64,000 nucleotides of DNA from Geomonas azotofigens. Lineage in GTDB: Bacteria; Desulfobacterota; Desulfuromonadia; Geobacterales; Geobacteraceae. Location of the stretch: positions 248,001 through 312,000 of the forward strand of contig NZ_JAHLME010000001.1 of assembly GCF_018919395.1 (NCBI RefSeq), given 5' to 3'. Position numbers and translations under genes: made by a program. The notes beneath the pieces were generated by a model. That model had not been told where the DNA came from, searched no databases, and worked only from the letters and a program-made list of their open reading frames with translations. Each line of letters starts with the position of its first letter. Position 1 is the first letter of the stretch. Of the stretch, positions 53,123 through 64,000 are shown piece by piece.

Positions 53123-53974
53123 ATGAATAAAGAACTCGAGACTGCGATCATGACCGCAGCGGACCTGCCCACCATTCCCATCGTTGCCATCAAGGTGATG
53201 CAGCTTATCGAAAGCGAGAATGCCACGGCCGAAGAACTGGCCAAGATCGTATCATCGGACCCGGCCGTCGCGGCGCGGGTGCTCAAGATATCCAACTCCT
53301 CCTTTTACGGCTGCCGCAGGCAGATCCAGACCCTCTCCAGCGCCATCGTCATCCTCGGTTTCAGCACCCTGAGAAGCCTCGTCGTCGCCGCATCGGTGAA
53401 GCAGGTGTACAAGCCCTACGGCCTCACGGAGAAGATGCTCTGGGAACACTCCTTCGCCGCCGGGCTCGCCGCCCGGATCATCGCCAGCCGCACCCGGGTC
53501 GCCAACGAGGAAGAGGCCTTCCTGGCCGGACTGTTCCACGACATCGGCAAGATCATCATGAACACCCTGGACCGGGACAAGTTCCAGGAGGTGATGCAGC
53601 ACTGTTATAACGAGGGGATTTCATTCGGGCAGGCGGAGAAGGGGGTCTATCCCTTCACCCATGACGAGGTGGGAGCGTACGTGATCAGGAAGTGGAACTT
53701 CCCGGAGATCCTTACCACAGCGATCCTGCAGCACCACCAGCTTGACTTCAGCGAGCTGGACGACCCCGCCCTGATCAACCTGACCGCGGTGACCTCGCTG
53801 GCCGACCAGTTCTGCTTGAAGCTCGGCATCGGGATCAGGGAGCCCCAGGAAGAGATAGACCTCGTCGCTTCCAAGGCGGGGCAGTTGCTGAAGCTCACCG
53901 AAGAGAACGCGGCCGAGATGCTGGAGGTCTTTGACAAGGCCTTCGCCGAGGACAAGGCCCTCTTCACCAGCTAA
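53123..53974 (+). CDS. HDOD domain signalling protein
   Basis: A 283-residue cytosolic protein. The HDOD fold is shown by 'DLPTIPIVAIKVMQLIES', 'KIVSSDPAVAARVLKISNSS', 'IVILGFSTLRSLVVAASVK' and 'FLAGLFHDIGKIIMN'. The HD pair (HDIGK) is present, although HDOD proteins usually lack phosphodiesterase activity and act as signalling scaffolds. The family is frequent in Geobacter. It has its own promoter and no linked kinase or cyclase. GGAAGGA precedes the ATG. Confidence 0.9.
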   Translation: MNKELETAIMTAADLPTIPIVAIKVMQLIESENATAEELAKIVSSDPAVAARVLKISNSSFYGCRRQIQTLSSAIVILGFSTLRSLVVAASVKQVYKPYGLTEKMLWEHSFAAGLAARIIASRTRVANEEEAFLAGLFHDIGKIIMNTLDRDKFQEVMQHCYNEGISFGQAEKGVYPFTHDEVGAYVIRKWNFPEILTTAILQHHQLDFSELDDPALINLTAVTSLADQFCLKLGIGIREPQEEIDLVASKAGQLLKLTEENAAEMLEVFDKAFAEDKALFTS

Positions 53975-53977
53975 AGG

Positions 53978-54160
53978 CTACTCGGAGGAGTCTTCGACCC
54001 CGGCCTTCTCGAGCAGTTTTTTGGCCTCATCAGAGATACTGACGCTGTCGGCCGGTTCCGACTTCTGGGCCGGCTTTCCCCGCCTGCGCTGATGCTCCTG
54101 CCCCCCGGCGTCCGGGTCGATCCTGAGCCCACCCGAAATCCTGTCGACGCTGTAGCTCAT
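53978..54160 (-). CDS. Small hypothetical protein
   Basis: 60 residues, hydrophilic and charged, starting MSYSVDRISGGLRID, with a basic middle (HQRRRGKPAQKSEP) and an acidic helix (DSVSISDEAKKLLEKAG). The wording is faintly like flagellar anti-sigma FlgM, but the match is too short to claim. GGGAGGAGG lies just before the ATG at 54160. It is convergent with the HDOD gene, with three bases between the stops. Confidence 0.6.
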   Translation of the reverse strand: MSYSVDRISGGLRIDPDAGGQEHQRRRGKPAQKSEPADSVSISDEAKKLLEKAGVEDSSE

Positions 54161-54272
54161 GCCTCCTCCCATCGCTCCTGGTCCTGGCGCGTATCAACGC
54201 CAGGCATCTTAACAGCAAGTCCAAGCTAATGGAAGCCAATTAATTCATCCGCCCGGCGCCCTTTAATCGGCC

Positions 54273-54301
54273 TTGTCTAGCCAGGGGCGCTGCTGTATAC
54301 T
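54273..54301 (+). promoter_or_regulatory. Sigma-70 promoter of the kinase-regulator-glgP set
   Basis: TTGTCT, 17-base spacer, TATACT, ending 40 bases before the ATG at 54341. Confidence 0.65.
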
Positions 54302-54340
54302 TGCGAGCTTAGTGAAAACTCATACATCGGAAAGAACGTC

Positions 54341-55786
54341 ATGAAACTGAACACGAAGCTGGTGATGATCATGCTCACCATGCTGGTAGTCGCCACGCTG
54401 ATCCTCTTCGTCTTGAACCAGTTCAGCCAGAACGACCTGGTGCAGGAGATCCAGGAGAGTTCCACCGTTGTTTCCAAGGCCATCCAGCTGAGCGTCGAGG
54501 ACCTGACCTCGGAAGAGGAATCCACCCGACTCTCGGAATACCTCAGCCAGGCCAAGAACAAGGGCGTCAACGAGATCAACATCATCAACAACGAAGGGGA
54601 GATCATCAACTCCTCCGACCCGGCACAGGTCGGCAAGAAGCGCGAGATCAAGAAACTGGAGAAGGGGCTCAAGCGCCGCGGCAGCGGCAGCGGCAGCTCG
54701 CTCAAGCCCTACGACCTGGTGGTGCCGGTCATCGTGGGCGACGAGCAGCTCGGGTACGTGCAGATCAACCTCCTTCTGGACAACATCCGCGATATCCAGC
54801 ACGCCAACTTCGTCCGCCGCCTCTCGGCCACGGTGCTGGTGTTCATGGGTGGCATGATACTGATCATCTTCCTCGCGCGCCGCTACACCAGCCCGATCCA
54901 CCGCCTGGCCACCGGGGTCAACAACGTCTCCGCCGGCGACCTGAGCGTCACCTTCGAGGTGGAAAGCGGCGACGAGATCGGCGAGCTCGCCGAGAACCTG
55001 AACGAGATGGTGAAGAAACTGAAGGAAAAAGAGCAGTTGGAGAAGCGGCTCTACGAGGCGGAACACCTCTCCAAGGTGGGACAGCTGGCGGCGGGGATCG
55101 CCCACGAGATCAGGAACCCGCTCAACTACATAAGCCTCGCCATCGACCACCTGAAAAGCGAGCTGCTCCCCTCCTGCCCCGAGAAGGGGGGCGAGCTCGA
55201 GTCCATCGCGGACAACATCAAGGAAGAGGTGCGCAAGGCCAACTACATGGTGCTCAACTTCATGAACTACGGCCGGCCGCTCAAGCTCAAACTGCAGCGG
55301 GTGAACTACGCCGACCTCCTCGACAAGGCGATCCACATCATGCAGGACCGGCTCACCGAGAGGAACATGAAGGTGGTGCGCGAGATCCCGGCCGACCTGC
55401 CGGCCATGCAGATCGACCCGGAGCTTATGCGCAACTGCCTGTGCAACTTCATCAGCAACAGCATGCAGGCGATGTCCGACGGCGGCACCATCACCCTCGG
55501 TGCAGCGGTCGACCCGGAAACCGGGGAGTGCCGGCTGAGCTTCAGCGACTGCGGCGTGGGCATCGACGAGCAGGACCTGGAAAAGGTGTTCCAGCCCTAC
55601 TTCACCACCCGCGAGGCGGGAATCGGGCTGGGACTGGCCATCACCGAGCGCATCGTCAAGGAGCACGGCGGGCGCATCTGCGTGGAAAGCCGCAAGGGGG
55701 AAGGAACCACCTTCATCGTGATTCTCCCCGCGGGCGCGATCGCGGCCGCGGCCGGCGAAGCCGACGGACGGCAGTTGGCGCTGTAA
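54341..55786 (+). CDS. Membrane sensor histidine kinase
   Basis: A 481-residue protein. TM1 is at about 7-28, a periplasmic sensor region at 29-163, TM2 at about 164-184, HAMP at about 185-240, a HisKA domain with the phospho-accepting H255 in 'GIAHEIRNPL', and an ATPase domain with N, G1 and G2 boxes ('NFISNSMQAM', 'DCGVGI', 'GIGLGLAITERI'). It should phosphorylate the NtrC-type regulator encoded 49 bases downstream. The stimulus cannot be told from the sensor region. Confidence 0.92.
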   Translation: MKLNTKLVMIMLTMLVVATLILFVLNQFSQNDLVQEIQESSTVVSKAIQLSVEDLTSEEESTRLSEYLSQAKNKGVNEINIINNEGEIINSSDPAQVGKKREIKKLEKGLKRRGSGSGSSLKPYDLVVPVIVGDEQLGYVQINLLLDNIRDIQHANFVRRLSATVLVFMGGMILIIFLARRYTSPIHRLATGVNNVSAGDLSVTFEVESGDEIGELAENLNEMVKKLKEKEQLEKRLYEAEHLSKVGQLAAGIAHEIRNPLNYISLAIDHLKSELLPSCPEKGGELESIADNIKEEVRKANYMVLNFMNYGRPLKLKLQRVNYADLLDKAIHIMQDRLTERNMKVVREIPADLPAMQIDPELMRNCLCNFISNSMQAMSDGGTITLGAAVDPETGECRLSFSDCGVGIDEQDLEKVFQPYFTTREAGIGLGLAITERIVKEHGGRICVESRKGEGTTFIVILPAGAIAAAAGEADGRQLAL

Positions 55787-55835
55787 ACCACGGCAAGCAA
55801 CGAAACAGCTAGACATTAAGGAACCTGGAGTGGCA

Positions 55836-57203
<1,368 letters not shown>

Positions 57204-57219
57204 GTAGCGAGGAGGCGGT

Positions 57220-59772
57220 ATGAACCTCTTCTCGACGCTGCACCGCTTCACCGTTGTCCCCTCGCTCCCCAGGGAGCTCTCCGGGCTGCAACGGATCGCA
57301 TACAACCTCTGGTGGACGTGGGAACCGGAGGCCATCGGACTTTTCAAGCGCCTCGACCCGGAACTCTGGCGGGCGACGCGCCACAACCCTCTGGAGATGC
57401 TGGGGTGCCTGCAACAGGCGACCTACGAGAGCCTGATGCTCGACGAGGGGTTCATGTCGCATCTCGCCCAGGTGGAGGAGCGGCTCAACGAGTACCTCTC
57501 GTCGCGCACCTGGTACGAGCGGCACGGCAATCCCCGAGCCCGGATCGCCTACTTCTCCATGGAATTCGGCCTGCACGAGTCGCTCCCCATCTACTCCGGG
57601 GGCCTGGGCATCCTGGCGGGCGATCACCTGAAATCCGCCAGCGACCTCGGGCTGCCGCTGGTCGGGTTGGGGCTCCTGTACCGCCAGGGGTACTTCCGGC
57701 AGCACCTGAACTTCGAGGGGTGGCAGCAGGAGATCTACCCGGAGAACGATTTCTACAACCTGCCGCTGCACCTGGAGCGCGACACCAACGGCGACCCGCT
57801 CACCCTGGAGCTGGAGTACCCCGGCAGGAACGTGCGGGTGCAGATCTGGCGGGTCCAGGTGGGACGGGTGCGCCTCTACCTGCTCGACAGCAACCTCGAG
57901 GATAACGCCCCGGCCGACCGCGAGATCACCACGAGGCTCTACGGCGGCGACCAGGAGATGCGCATCAGGCAGGAGATCCTGCTCGGGATCGGTGGCATCA
58001 GGGCGCTGCGCCTTTTGGGGGTCGAGCCCAACGTCTGCCACATGAACGAGGGGCACGCCGCCTTCCTCGCCCTGGAACGGGTCCGGGTCCTCATGGAGGA
58101 GCGCTCGCTCTCCTTCCAGGAGGCGATGGAGGCGGTCCGCGGCGGCAACGTCTTCACCACCCACACCCCGGTCGAGGCCGGTATCGACCACTTCCCGGCG
58201 GAGCTCATGGAGCGCTACCTGGGCTACTACTACCGCCACCTGGGGCTCTCCCGCGACCAGTTCCTCGCCCTGGGGATGCAGAACCACGGCCGCAGCAACG
58301 AGAGCTTCTGCATGGCGGTTCTGGCCATGAAGCTGTCGCTGCACTCAAACGGCGTCAGCGAGCTGCACGGCATGGTGTCGCGCCGCATGTGGGCCGACGT
58401 CTGGCCCGACCTTCCCGAAGAACAACTCCCCCTCACCTACGTCACCAACGGCGTGCACCAGAAGAGCTGGCTATCCGAGGAGATGAGCGGCCTTTTGATC
58501 CGCTACCTCGGCACGCGCTGGCTGGAGCAGAGCGACGAAGCGCTCTGGCGCAAGGTGTCCCGGATTCCCGACGCGGAGCTGTGGCGCACGCACCGCCGCG
58601 GCACCGAGCGCCTGGTGGACTACGCCCGACTGAGCCTCAGGGCGCAACTGCAAAAGCTCGACGCCGGCGCCAAGGAGATCGACCGCGCCACCGACGTGCT
58701 CGACCCGGAGATCCTCACCATCGGCTTCGCGCGCCGCTTCGCGACCTATAAGCGCGGCACCCTCCTGCTGCAGGACAAGGAGCGGCTGGAGCGGATCCTG
58801 AACCACCCAGAGCGTCCGGTGCAGATCGTCTTCGCCGGCAAGGCGCACCCCGCCGACCACCAGGGCAAGGAGCTGATCCGGCAGATCGTGCAGCTCGCGC
58901 AGCAGGAGAAGTTCCGGCGCCGCATCATCTTCCTCGAGGACTACGACATCTCCGTGGCTCGGCGCCTGGTGCAGGGGGTGGACGTCTGGCTCAACACGCC
59001 GCTGAGACCCCAGGAAGCCAGCGGCACCAGCGGCATGAAGGTCGCTTTCAACGGCGGGCTGAACCTGAGCATCCTGGACGGCTGGTGGTGCGAGGGGTAC
59101 CGTGGCAATAACGGCTGGGCCATCGGCAGGGGGGAGGTCTACGACGACCTCGCCTACCAGAACGAGGTGGAGAGCAGGGCCATCTACGACCTTTTGGAGA
59201 AGGAGATCGTCCCCCTGTTCTACAACCGCGGCAGCGACGGCGTGCCGCGCGGGTGGACCGCTTTCATGAAGACGTCGATGCAGACCCTCTGCCCGGTCTT
59301 CTCCACCGACCGCATGGTGCAGGAATACGCCCGGCGCTGCTACCTCCCCGCCTTCGAGAACTGGGAGCGGCTGACCCGTGACGACCTGAGGCTCGCGGTG
59401 GAACTTGCGCGCTGGAAGGAGCGGTTGCACGGCGTGTGGGGGGGGCTGGCCATCGTGGCGGTCCAGGCCCAATGCGAGCGGGAGGTGACCGTGGGGCAGA
59501 AGGTCCCCATCTCGGTGCAGATCACGCCGGGCGACGTGCCGCTCTCCGAGATCGCGGTCGAGGTCTACTTCGGGGTGCTCGATTCGCGCGGTTCCATCGT
59601 GGGTGGGGAGGTGGTGCCGCTGGACCCGGCCCCGGACCCCGACAAGGTGGGGCACTTCGGCGGCGAGCTGGAATGCCGCTTCTGCGGGCGGCACGGCTTT
59701 CTCTTGCGGGTCATGCCGCGGCACCCGGAGCTGGGCACGGTGTACGATCCGGGCCTGATCCTATGGGGATGA
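57220..59772 (+). CDS. glgP: Alpha-glucan (glycogen) phosphorylase
   Basis: An 850-residue PLP enzyme releasing glucose-1-phosphate from glycogen or maltodextrin. It begins with the DUF3417 segment ('[18 protein letters not shown]') that marks the bacterial/archaeal TIGR02094 type. '[20 protein letters not shown]' and '[16 protein letters not shown]' follow, and the PLP lysine K607 is in '[16 protein letters not shown]'. GAGGAGG precedes the ATG. Its close spacing to the two-component genes suggests one transcript, linking glycogen use to that signal. Confidence 0.93.
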   Translation: MNLFSTLHRFTVVPSLPRELSGLQRIAYNLWWTWEPEAIGLFKRLDPELWRATRHNPLEMLGCLQQATYESLMLDEGFMSHLAQVEERLNEYLSSRTWYERHGNPRARIAYFSMEFGLHESLPIYSGGLGILAGDHLKSASDLGLPLVGLGLLYRQGYFRQHLNFEGWQQEIYPENDFYNLPLHLERDTNGDPLTLELEYPGRNVRVQIWRVQVGRVRLYLLDSNLEDNAPADREITTRLYGGDQEMRIRQEILLGIGGIRALRLLGVEPNVCHMNEGHAAFLALERVRVLMEERSLSFQEAMEAVRGGNVFTTHTPVEAGIDHFPAELMERYLGYYYRHLGLSRDQFLALGMQNHGRSNESFCMAVLAMKLSLHSNGVSELHGMVSRRMWADVWPDLPEEQLPLTYVTNGVHQKSWLSEEMSGLLIRYLGTRWLEQSDEALWRKVSRIPDAELWRTHRRGTERLVDYARLSLRAQLQKLDAGAKEIDRATDVLDPEILTIGFARRFATYKRGTLLLQDKERLERILNHPERPVQIVFAGKAHPADHQGKELIRQIVQLAQQEKFRRRIIFLEDYDISVARRLVQGVDVWLNTPLRPQEASGTSGMKVAFNGGLNLSILDGWWCEGYRGNNGWAIGRGEVYDDLAYQNEVESRAIYDLLEKEIVPLFYNRGSDGVPRGWTAFMKTSMQTLCPVFSTDRMVQEYARRCYLPAFENWERLTRDDLRLAVELARWKERLHGVWGGLAIVAVQAQCEREVTVGQKVPISVQITPGDVPLSEIAVEVYFGVLDSRGSIVGGEVVPLDPAPDPDKVGHFGGELECRFCGRHGFLLRVMPRHPELGTVYDPGLILWG

Positions 59773-59808
59773 GCCGTTAGAAGTGAAGGAGGGAGGTTGT
59801 AATCACGG

Positions 59809-59837
59809 GAGGTGAGGCGAAAGCCTCACCTCTTTTT
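59809..59837 (+). terminator. Intrinsic terminator of glgP
   Basis: A GAGGTGAGGC/GCCTCACCTC stem with a GAAA loop, then TTTTT. It overlaps the last codons and stop of the convergent flhB gene. Confidence 0.88.
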
Positions 59838-60884
59838 CAGGCTGTACACGTAGGCAAGGATCTCGGCGACGGCGGCGAAGAGCCCCTCCGGGATCTCGTA
59901 CCCCTCTTCCACCTGGGCGTAGAGCTCGCGGGCCAGGAAGCGGTTCTCCACCAGGGTCACGTTGTTTTCCCGCGCCACGATCTTCATCTGCAGCGCCATC
60001 TGGTCCACCCCCTTGAAGAGCACCACCGGAGCGGACATCTTGAAGCGGTCGTACTTGAGCGCCACGGCGTAGTGGGTCGGGTTGGTCACCACCACGTCCG
60101 CGGTAGGGATGATCTGGCGCATGCGCCGGCGCGCCATCTGGAAGGCCTTCTGGCGCTGCTTCCCCTTGATGGCCGGGTCCCCCTCGCTGTTCTTGTGCTC
60201 GTCCTTCACCTCCTGCTTGGTCATCTTCAGGTTGTCCAGGAAGCGCCACTTGACGAAGGCCAGGTCGAGCACCGCCAGGATGATCAGCACCCCGCAGGTA
60301 TGCAGCACGATCTTGAAGGCGATGTGGCCGATGAACTGCAGGATCCCCTGCAGGTCCTGGTCCACCAGGAAGATGATCCCCTCCATCTCCTCGGCGAGGA
60401 CCTTGTAAGCCATGTACCCCACAATCGCCATCTTGATGAAGGACTTGGCCACCTCGAAGAGGGAATCCTTGTTGAAGAGCCTCCCCACCCCCTGCACCGG
60501 GTTCAGGCGCCCCAGGTCGAACTTGAGCTTCTCGGAGCTGAGGTTGATCCCCCCCTGGCTGATCTCGACGCCGAGCCCCGCGATCAGGCAGACCAGCATG
60601 AACGGCGTCAGCATGATGCCCAGGTTGGCGAATTCCCTGGTCATCAGGTGGTGCACGCCGGCCGGGGTGATCTCGATGGTGGCCAGCCCGCCGAAGATGT
60701 CCCGCATGGTCCCCTGCAGGGTCTTCAGCATGATGCCGGAGCTGGCGTAGAGGGCCACCATGGCCGCGATCAGGGTCACCGCCGAGGTCATCTCGCGGCT
60801 GCGCGCTACGTTCCCCTTGCTCTTGGCATCGGAGATCTTTTTTCCGGTAGGTTTCTCTGTTTTTGAGTGTTTGTCGTCGGACAT
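59826..60884 (-). CDS. flhB: Flagellar type III export switch protein
   Basis: A 352-residue protein with four membrane helices and a cytoplasmic domain holding the self-cleavage site NPTH (about 264, in 'VVVTNPTHYAVALKY'). The N-terminus 'KTEKPTGKKISDAKSKGNVA' is typical. FlhB controls the switch from hook to filament export. It is the last gene of the fliM-to-flhB run. Confidence 0.96.
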   Translation of the reverse strand: MSDDKHSKTEKPTGKKISDAKSKGNVARSREMTSAVTLIAAMVALYASSGIMLKTLQGTMRDIFGGLATIEITPAGVHHLMTREFANLGIMLTPFMLVCLIAGLGVEISQGGINLSSEKLKFDLGRLNPVQGVGRLFNKDSLFEVAKSFIKMAIVGYMAYKVLAEEMEGIIFLVDQDLQGILQFIGHIAFKIVLHTCGVLIILAVLDLAFVKWRFLDNLKMTKQEVKDEHKNSEGDPAIKGKQRQKAFQMARRRMRQIIPTADVVVTNPTHYAVALKYDRFKMSAPVVLFKGVDQMALQMKIVARENNVTLVENRFLARELYAQVEEGYEIPEGLFAAVAEILAYVYSLKKR

Positions 60885-60893
60885 GGCGAAGGC

Positions 60894-61679
60894 CTAGGCG
60901 AGCAGCCTGAACAGGGCGTGCATCTGCTGCACGAAAGCGGCGAAGCTCCCGTTGAGGACGCGCAGGAACACCGGCAGCGTGAGGCCGAGGATCAGGAAGC
61001 CGATGCCGATGTTGAGCGGCATGCTGACCATGAAGACGTTCATGGCCGGGAAGCTGCGCGCCACGATGCCGAGCGCCACCGTGGTGGCCAGAAGCGCCAC
61101 CGAGACCGGGGCCGCCAGTTTGAGCGCGACGACGAAGATGCCGGTGCTGGTCTGAACCAGGAACTTCAAAAGGCCGCCGCTGACGTGCCAGGCCCCCAGC
61201 GGAATGAGCTGGTAGCTCTCCACGATCCCCTTGATGAAGAAGTGGTGCACGTCGAGCGCGAGGAAGATGAGGGTTGCCAGCACCCCCTCGAAGATGGCCA
61301 TGGTGGGGACGTTGTTCTGGGTGGTCGGGTCGAACTGGGCGGCGATGGAGATCCCCATCTGGGTCCCCACCAGCTGGCCGCTGAACTCGACCGCGGCGAA
61401 GACGAACTGGGAGATCGCCCCGAGCGTCAGGCCCACCAGCGTTTCGCGCAGCACCAGGAGCATCAGGGAGAGCGAGTCGGTCTCGACGGGGACGGCTTTC
61501 AGCCGGATGATGGGGAAGATGACCAGCGCCATGGCGAAGATGAGGACCACCTTGATGCGGTTGGGGACCAGGCGGGCGCCGAACATCGGGATGGCCATGA
61601 ACAGCGCCGCGACCCGGGCCAGGACCAGGGCGAAGGGGATCAGGTCGGCCAGGGCCTTGAGCGGGAGGGCGTCGAGCAC
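60894..61679 (-). CDS. fliR: Flagellar export gate protein
   Basis: A 261-residue protein with six hydrophobic helices. 'LARVAALFMAIPMFGARLVP', 'VGLTLGAISQFVFAAVEFSG' and 'QFDPTTQNNVPT' are FliR hallmarks. It starts with GTG at 61679, the base after the fliQ stop, so the two are coupled. It forms the export gate with FliP and FliQ. Confidence 0.96.
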   Translation of the reverse strand: MLDALPLKALADLIPFALVLARVAALFMAIPMFGARLVPNRIKVVLIFAMALVIFPIIRLKAVPVETDSLSLMLLVLRETLVGLTLGAISQFVFAAVEFSGQLVGTQMGISIAAQFDPTTQNNVPTMAIFEGVLATLIFLALDVHHFFIKGIVESYQLIPLGAWHVSGGLLKFLVQTSTGIFVVALKLAAPVSVALLATTVALGIVARSFPAMNVFMVSMPLNIGIGFLILGLTLPVFLRVLNGSFAAFVQQMHALFRLLA

Positions 61680-61949
61680 CTAGTGCCTCATGTTGGCGAT
61701 CATGCCGTAGATCTCGTGGGTGAAGTCGCTCATGTACATCATCATCCAGGGGAAGAAGACGACCATGGCCACCATGACCGCGATGATCTTGGGAGCGAAG
61801 GCGAGGGTCGCCTCGTTGATCGAGGTGACCGCCTGGAAAATGCTGATGAGCAGGCCCACCACCAGGGCGGTGATGAGCAAGGGAGCCGAGAGGAGGATTA
61901 CCGCCTCGAAGCTTCTCCTGCCGAGTTGGACTACCATTTCCGGGGTCAT
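61680..61949 (-). CDS. fliQ: Flagellar export gate protein
   Basis: An 89-residue protein with two membrane helices ('AVILLSAPLLITALVVGLLI' and 'IIAVMVAMVVFFPWMMMYM') and the conserved 'FQAVTSINEATLAFAPK'. Length and neighbours are exact for FliQ. Confidence 0.97.
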   Translation of the reverse strand: MTPEMVVQLGRRSFEAVILLSAPLLITALVVGLLISIFQAVTSINEATLAFAPKIIAVMVAMVVFFPWMMMYMSDFTHEIYGMIANMRH

Positions 61950-61958
61950 GCTAACTCC

Positions 61959-62717
61959 TTATCCGAAGCTCTTCACCAGCGACCCGATCACCAGCCCCCA
62001 CCCGTCCACCAGCACGAACAAAAGGATCTTGAAGGGGAGCGAGATCATGACTGGCGGCAGCATCATCATACCCATGGACATGAGCACCGAGGCGACCACC
62101 ATGTCCAGCACCAGGAACGGGATGAAGATCAAGAAGCCGATCTGGAACGCGGTCTTCAGCTCGCTCACCATGTAGGCCGGGATCAGCGTCATGGTCGGGA
62201 TGTCGTCGGCGTTGCGCGGCCTGGGGAGCTTGGAGAGGTTGATGAAGAGGGCCAGGTCCTTCTCGCGCACCTGCGAGAGCATGAACTTTCGCAGCGGCGC
62301 CACGCCGCGCTTGAGCGCCTCCTCCTGGGTGATGGTCTGCGCCTTGTACGGCTGCAGCGCCTGGGTGTTCACCTGCTGCCAGACCGGCGCCATGATGAAG
62401 AAGGTGAGAAACAGCGACAGCCCCACCACGATCTGGTTCGAGGGGGCCTGCTGGGTTCCCAGCGCCGACCGGAGAAAGGAGAGCACCACGACGATACGGG
62501 TGAAGGAGGTGGTCATCATCAAGAGGCTCGGCGCCAGCGAGATGATGGTCATCACGAAGAAGATCTGCAGCACCACGGAGACGTCGGCCGGCTTGCTCAC
62601 CTTGCCGACTCCAAGGCTCACCGTGGGAAGGGAAAGCGGTTCCGCGCCCGCGGTCGCCGCCAGTATCAGGGACAGAGCCACCAGGAGCAGCGCCCCCAGC
62701 ATCTTTTTATGTTTCAC
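61959..62717 (-). CDS. fliP: Flagellar export gate protein
   Basis: A 252-residue protein with a cleavable signal (about 1-25) and four membrane helices. 'LLMMTTSFTRIVVVLSFLRS' and 'GTQQAPSNQIVVGLSLFLTF' are the FliP signatures, and 'PFLVLDMVVASVLMSMGMMM' is the second. Five copies form the core of the export gate. Confidence 0.97.
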   Translation of the reverse strand: MKHKKMLGALLLVALSLILAATAGAEPLSLPTVSLGVGKVSKPADVSVVLQIFFVMTIISLAPSLLMMTTSFTRIVVVLSFLRSALGTQQAPSNQIVVGLSLFLTFFIMAPVWQQVNTQALQPYKAQTITQEEALKRGVAPLRKFMLSQVREKDLALFINLSKLPRPRNADDIPTMTLIPAYMVSELKTAFQIGFLIFIPFLVLDMVVASVLMSMGMMMLPPVMISLPFKILLFVLVDGWGLVIGSLVKSFG

Positions 62718-63184
62718 GCGAACCCACCGCTTTTGCCGAGTTGCCCAAGCGGCGCCTCCTTACGGGGGAGCCCGCCGGCCAGGGCCTCCAGCTTCTTCCT
62801 GAGCTGGCCCGGGATCAGCGCCGCGGCGCTTTTCTCCTCGACCACCTCGATCTCTTCCAGCATCTCCACCTGCTTGATCAGGCTCACCCCCTCGCCGCTG
62901 TTGGACAAAAGCAGGTACTCTCCCCCCACCTCCACCAGCATCAGCGACTTCTTGGGGGCCAGGTGCCTGGTCTCCACCACGCGGATGTACCCCGCCGACT
63001 TTCCCTGCGGGATCTTCATGAGCTTGTTGGCAAGGTAGTAGAGGATCAGGATGATGCCGATCACCAGGATCAGCGAACCGACCATCTGCGCCAGGCTCCC
63101 CAACAGGTCGGGGCCGCCGCTGTCGGCATGCGCCGCCGCCGGGAGGAGCAACGCCGCCGTTGTCACCGCCGCGAGCTTTCTCAT
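62714..63184 (-). CDS. fliO: Flagellar biosynthesis protein FliO
   Basis: A 156-residue protein with a signal-like N-terminus, one membrane helix (about 30-50, 'MVGSLILVIGIILILYYLAN') and a cytoplasmic domain with 'GYIRVVETRHLAPKKSLMLV'. The family is poorly conserved but helps FliP assemble. It overlaps fliP and fliN by four bases each. Confidence 0.92.
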   Translation of the reverse strand: MRKLAAVTTAALLLPAAAHADSGGPDLLGSLAQMVGSLILVIGIILILYYLANKLMKIPQGKSAGYIRVVETRHLAPKKSLMLVEVGGEYLLLSNSGEGVSLIKQVEMLEEIEVVEEKSAAALIPGQLRKKLEALAGGLPRKEAPLGQLGKSGGFA

Positions 63185-63486
63185 AGCACCTTGTCCACCC
63201 TCTCATTGGGGCTCACGATGTCGAGGAGCCGGATGCCGAACTTGTCGTTCACCACCACCGCCTCGCCGCGCGCCACCAGCTTGGAGTTCACGAAGACATC
63301 CAGCGGCTCGCCCGCGAGCTTGGTCAGCTCCACCACCGAGCCCTGGTTCAGCTGCAAGACGTCCCGCACCAGGAGCTTGGTCCGCCCCAGCTCCACGGTG
63401 AGCTGCAGCGGGATGTCCATGATGAAGTCCAGGTTCTTCGGCTGCGGAACGTCCTTCTGTTCGTCTAAAGCGAGTTTTTCGCTCAA
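63181..63486 (-). CDS. fliN: Flagellar motor switch protein
   Basis: A 101-residue C-ring protein. The SpoA domain is seen in 'DIPLQLTVELGRTKLLVRDV' and 'GSVVELTKLAGEPLDVFVN'. It starts with TTG (TTGA overlap with the fliM stop) behind a perfect AGGAGGTGA. With FliM it reverses or gates rotation. Confidence 0.96.
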   Translation of the reverse strand: MSEKLALDEQKDVPQPKNLDFIMDIPLQLTVELGRTKLLVRDVLQLNQGSVVELTKLAGEPLDVFVNSKLVARGEAVVVNDKFGIRLLDIVSPNERVDKVL

Positions 63487-64000
63487 TCTTCACCTCCTGT
63501 CAGGGTGCGGGTGATCTGTACCGCCTTGTTGCCGCCGCTTACCCCGGCAATGCCCATAAACTTCTTGGTCCCCCCCACCTTCACCACCAGTTCGTCCTTG
63601 CCGCTGGAGTCGAGCATGATCACGTCGCCCGGGGTGAGCCCCGTCAGGTCCGCCAGCGATATGGTCGCTCCCCCCATCTCCACCGACATGTCCATGGGCG
63701 CGCCCATGAGCTCCTCGGAGAGGCGGTAGGACCAGAGGGGATCCACCACCATCATGTCCATCTGCACGCCGCGCTTCAGCTTGTCGCGGATCGGCTCGAT
63801 GGTCAAAAACGGGATGGCGAGGATCATGCTCCCCACGGTCTCCTCGATCTGGATCTTCATGCTCATGGTGACCACCTGGTACTCGGGGGGGACGATGTTG
63901 ACCAGGCGAGGGTTCATCTCCAGGCGCAAAAGGTTCATGCTGGCCGGGCAAAGCGGCGCCCAGGCGCGCTCCAGGTCGGCCAGCGCGTCCTTGACGATCT
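63483..64000 (-). CDS. fliM: Flagellar motor switch protein, C-terminal part
   Basis: The frame is open to the right edge, so the N-terminus lies outside. The visible 170 residues hold 'NPRLVNIVPPEYQVVTMSM', the FliM middle-domain end, and a SpoA domain ('VEMGGATISLADLTGLTPGD'). FliM links CheY-P binding to rotor switching. Confidence 0.95.
   Translation of the reverse strand, partial: IVKDALADLERAWAPLCPASMNLLRLEMNPRLVNIVPPEYQVVTMSMKIQIEETVGSMILAIPFLTIEPIRDKLKRGVQMDMMVVDPLWSYRLSEELMGAPMDMSVEMGGATISLADLTGLTPGDVIMLDSSGKDELVVKVGGTKKFMGIAGVSGGNKAVQITRTLTGGED

Overview
The window is a GC-rich chromosomal segment of a Desulfuromonadota bacterium, most likely Geobacterales (Geobacter, Geomonas or Citrifermentans type). 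The evidence is a multiheme c-type cytochrome with CXXCH motifs, abundant sigma-54 signals, selenocysteine machinery, an oxygen-independent B12 lower-ligand gene, a group C/D-like [FeFe]-hydrogenase sensor domain, and several families of short palindromic intergenic repeats. No rRNA, tRNA, CRISPR array, insertion sequence or prophage was seen.

Layout. 1-4.2 kb: the 3' end of an unidentified gene, a YhcC-type radical SAM protein, and a DinG-type helicase with an N-terminal JAMM domain. 4.4-9.2 kb: a minus-strand cluster (multiheme cytochrome, exported prenyltransferase-repeat protein, lipoprotein PPIase) divergent from a DUF2845 protein, with a sigma-54 promoter on each side of a hairpin-rich 500 bp region. 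9.2-20 kb: comF, a LUD protein, an FMN reductase, gpmI, the proB-proA-nadD-rsfS-rlmH series, DUF2062, and a DUF47-Pit phosphate transporter pair. 20-28 kb: radC, a decayed gene, small hypotheticals, a YdbH-like/YnbE-YdbL-like envelope lipid-transport pair, and a long-form GAPDH. 28-38 kb: small membrane proteins, a sugar isomerase, a K+ channel, a GntR regulator, selA, ispD-ispF, glnS and cysS. 38-43 kb: a ribbon-helix-helix protein, a sigma-54 activator carrying a hydrogenase-like sensor domain, a candidate small RNA, and an exported transglutaminase. 43.5-52.3 kb: a ten-gene cobalamin operon (cobU-cobT-cobS-cobC-cbiA-bzaF-cbiM-cbiN-like-cbiQ-cbiO) behind a cobalamin riboswitch. 52.3-59.8 kb: engB, an HDOD protein, and a histidine kinase/NtrC-type regulator/glycogen phosphorylase set. 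59.8-64 kb: flagellar export and switch genes fliM-N-O-P-Q-R-flhB, with fliM cut by the window edge.

How the parts work together. The B12 operon couples cobalt uptake, corrin amidation, oxygen-free lower-ligand synthesis and nucleotide-loop assembly under one B12-sensing leader. The flagellar genes overlap tightly in the usual order. The most unusual points are the hydrogenase-like sigma-54 regulator with a repeated operator-like motif and a neighbouring sRNA candidate, the cytochrome cluster with divergent sigma-54 promoters, the apparent YnbE-YdbL fusion, the JAMM-DinG fusion, and REPIN-like paired palindromes.
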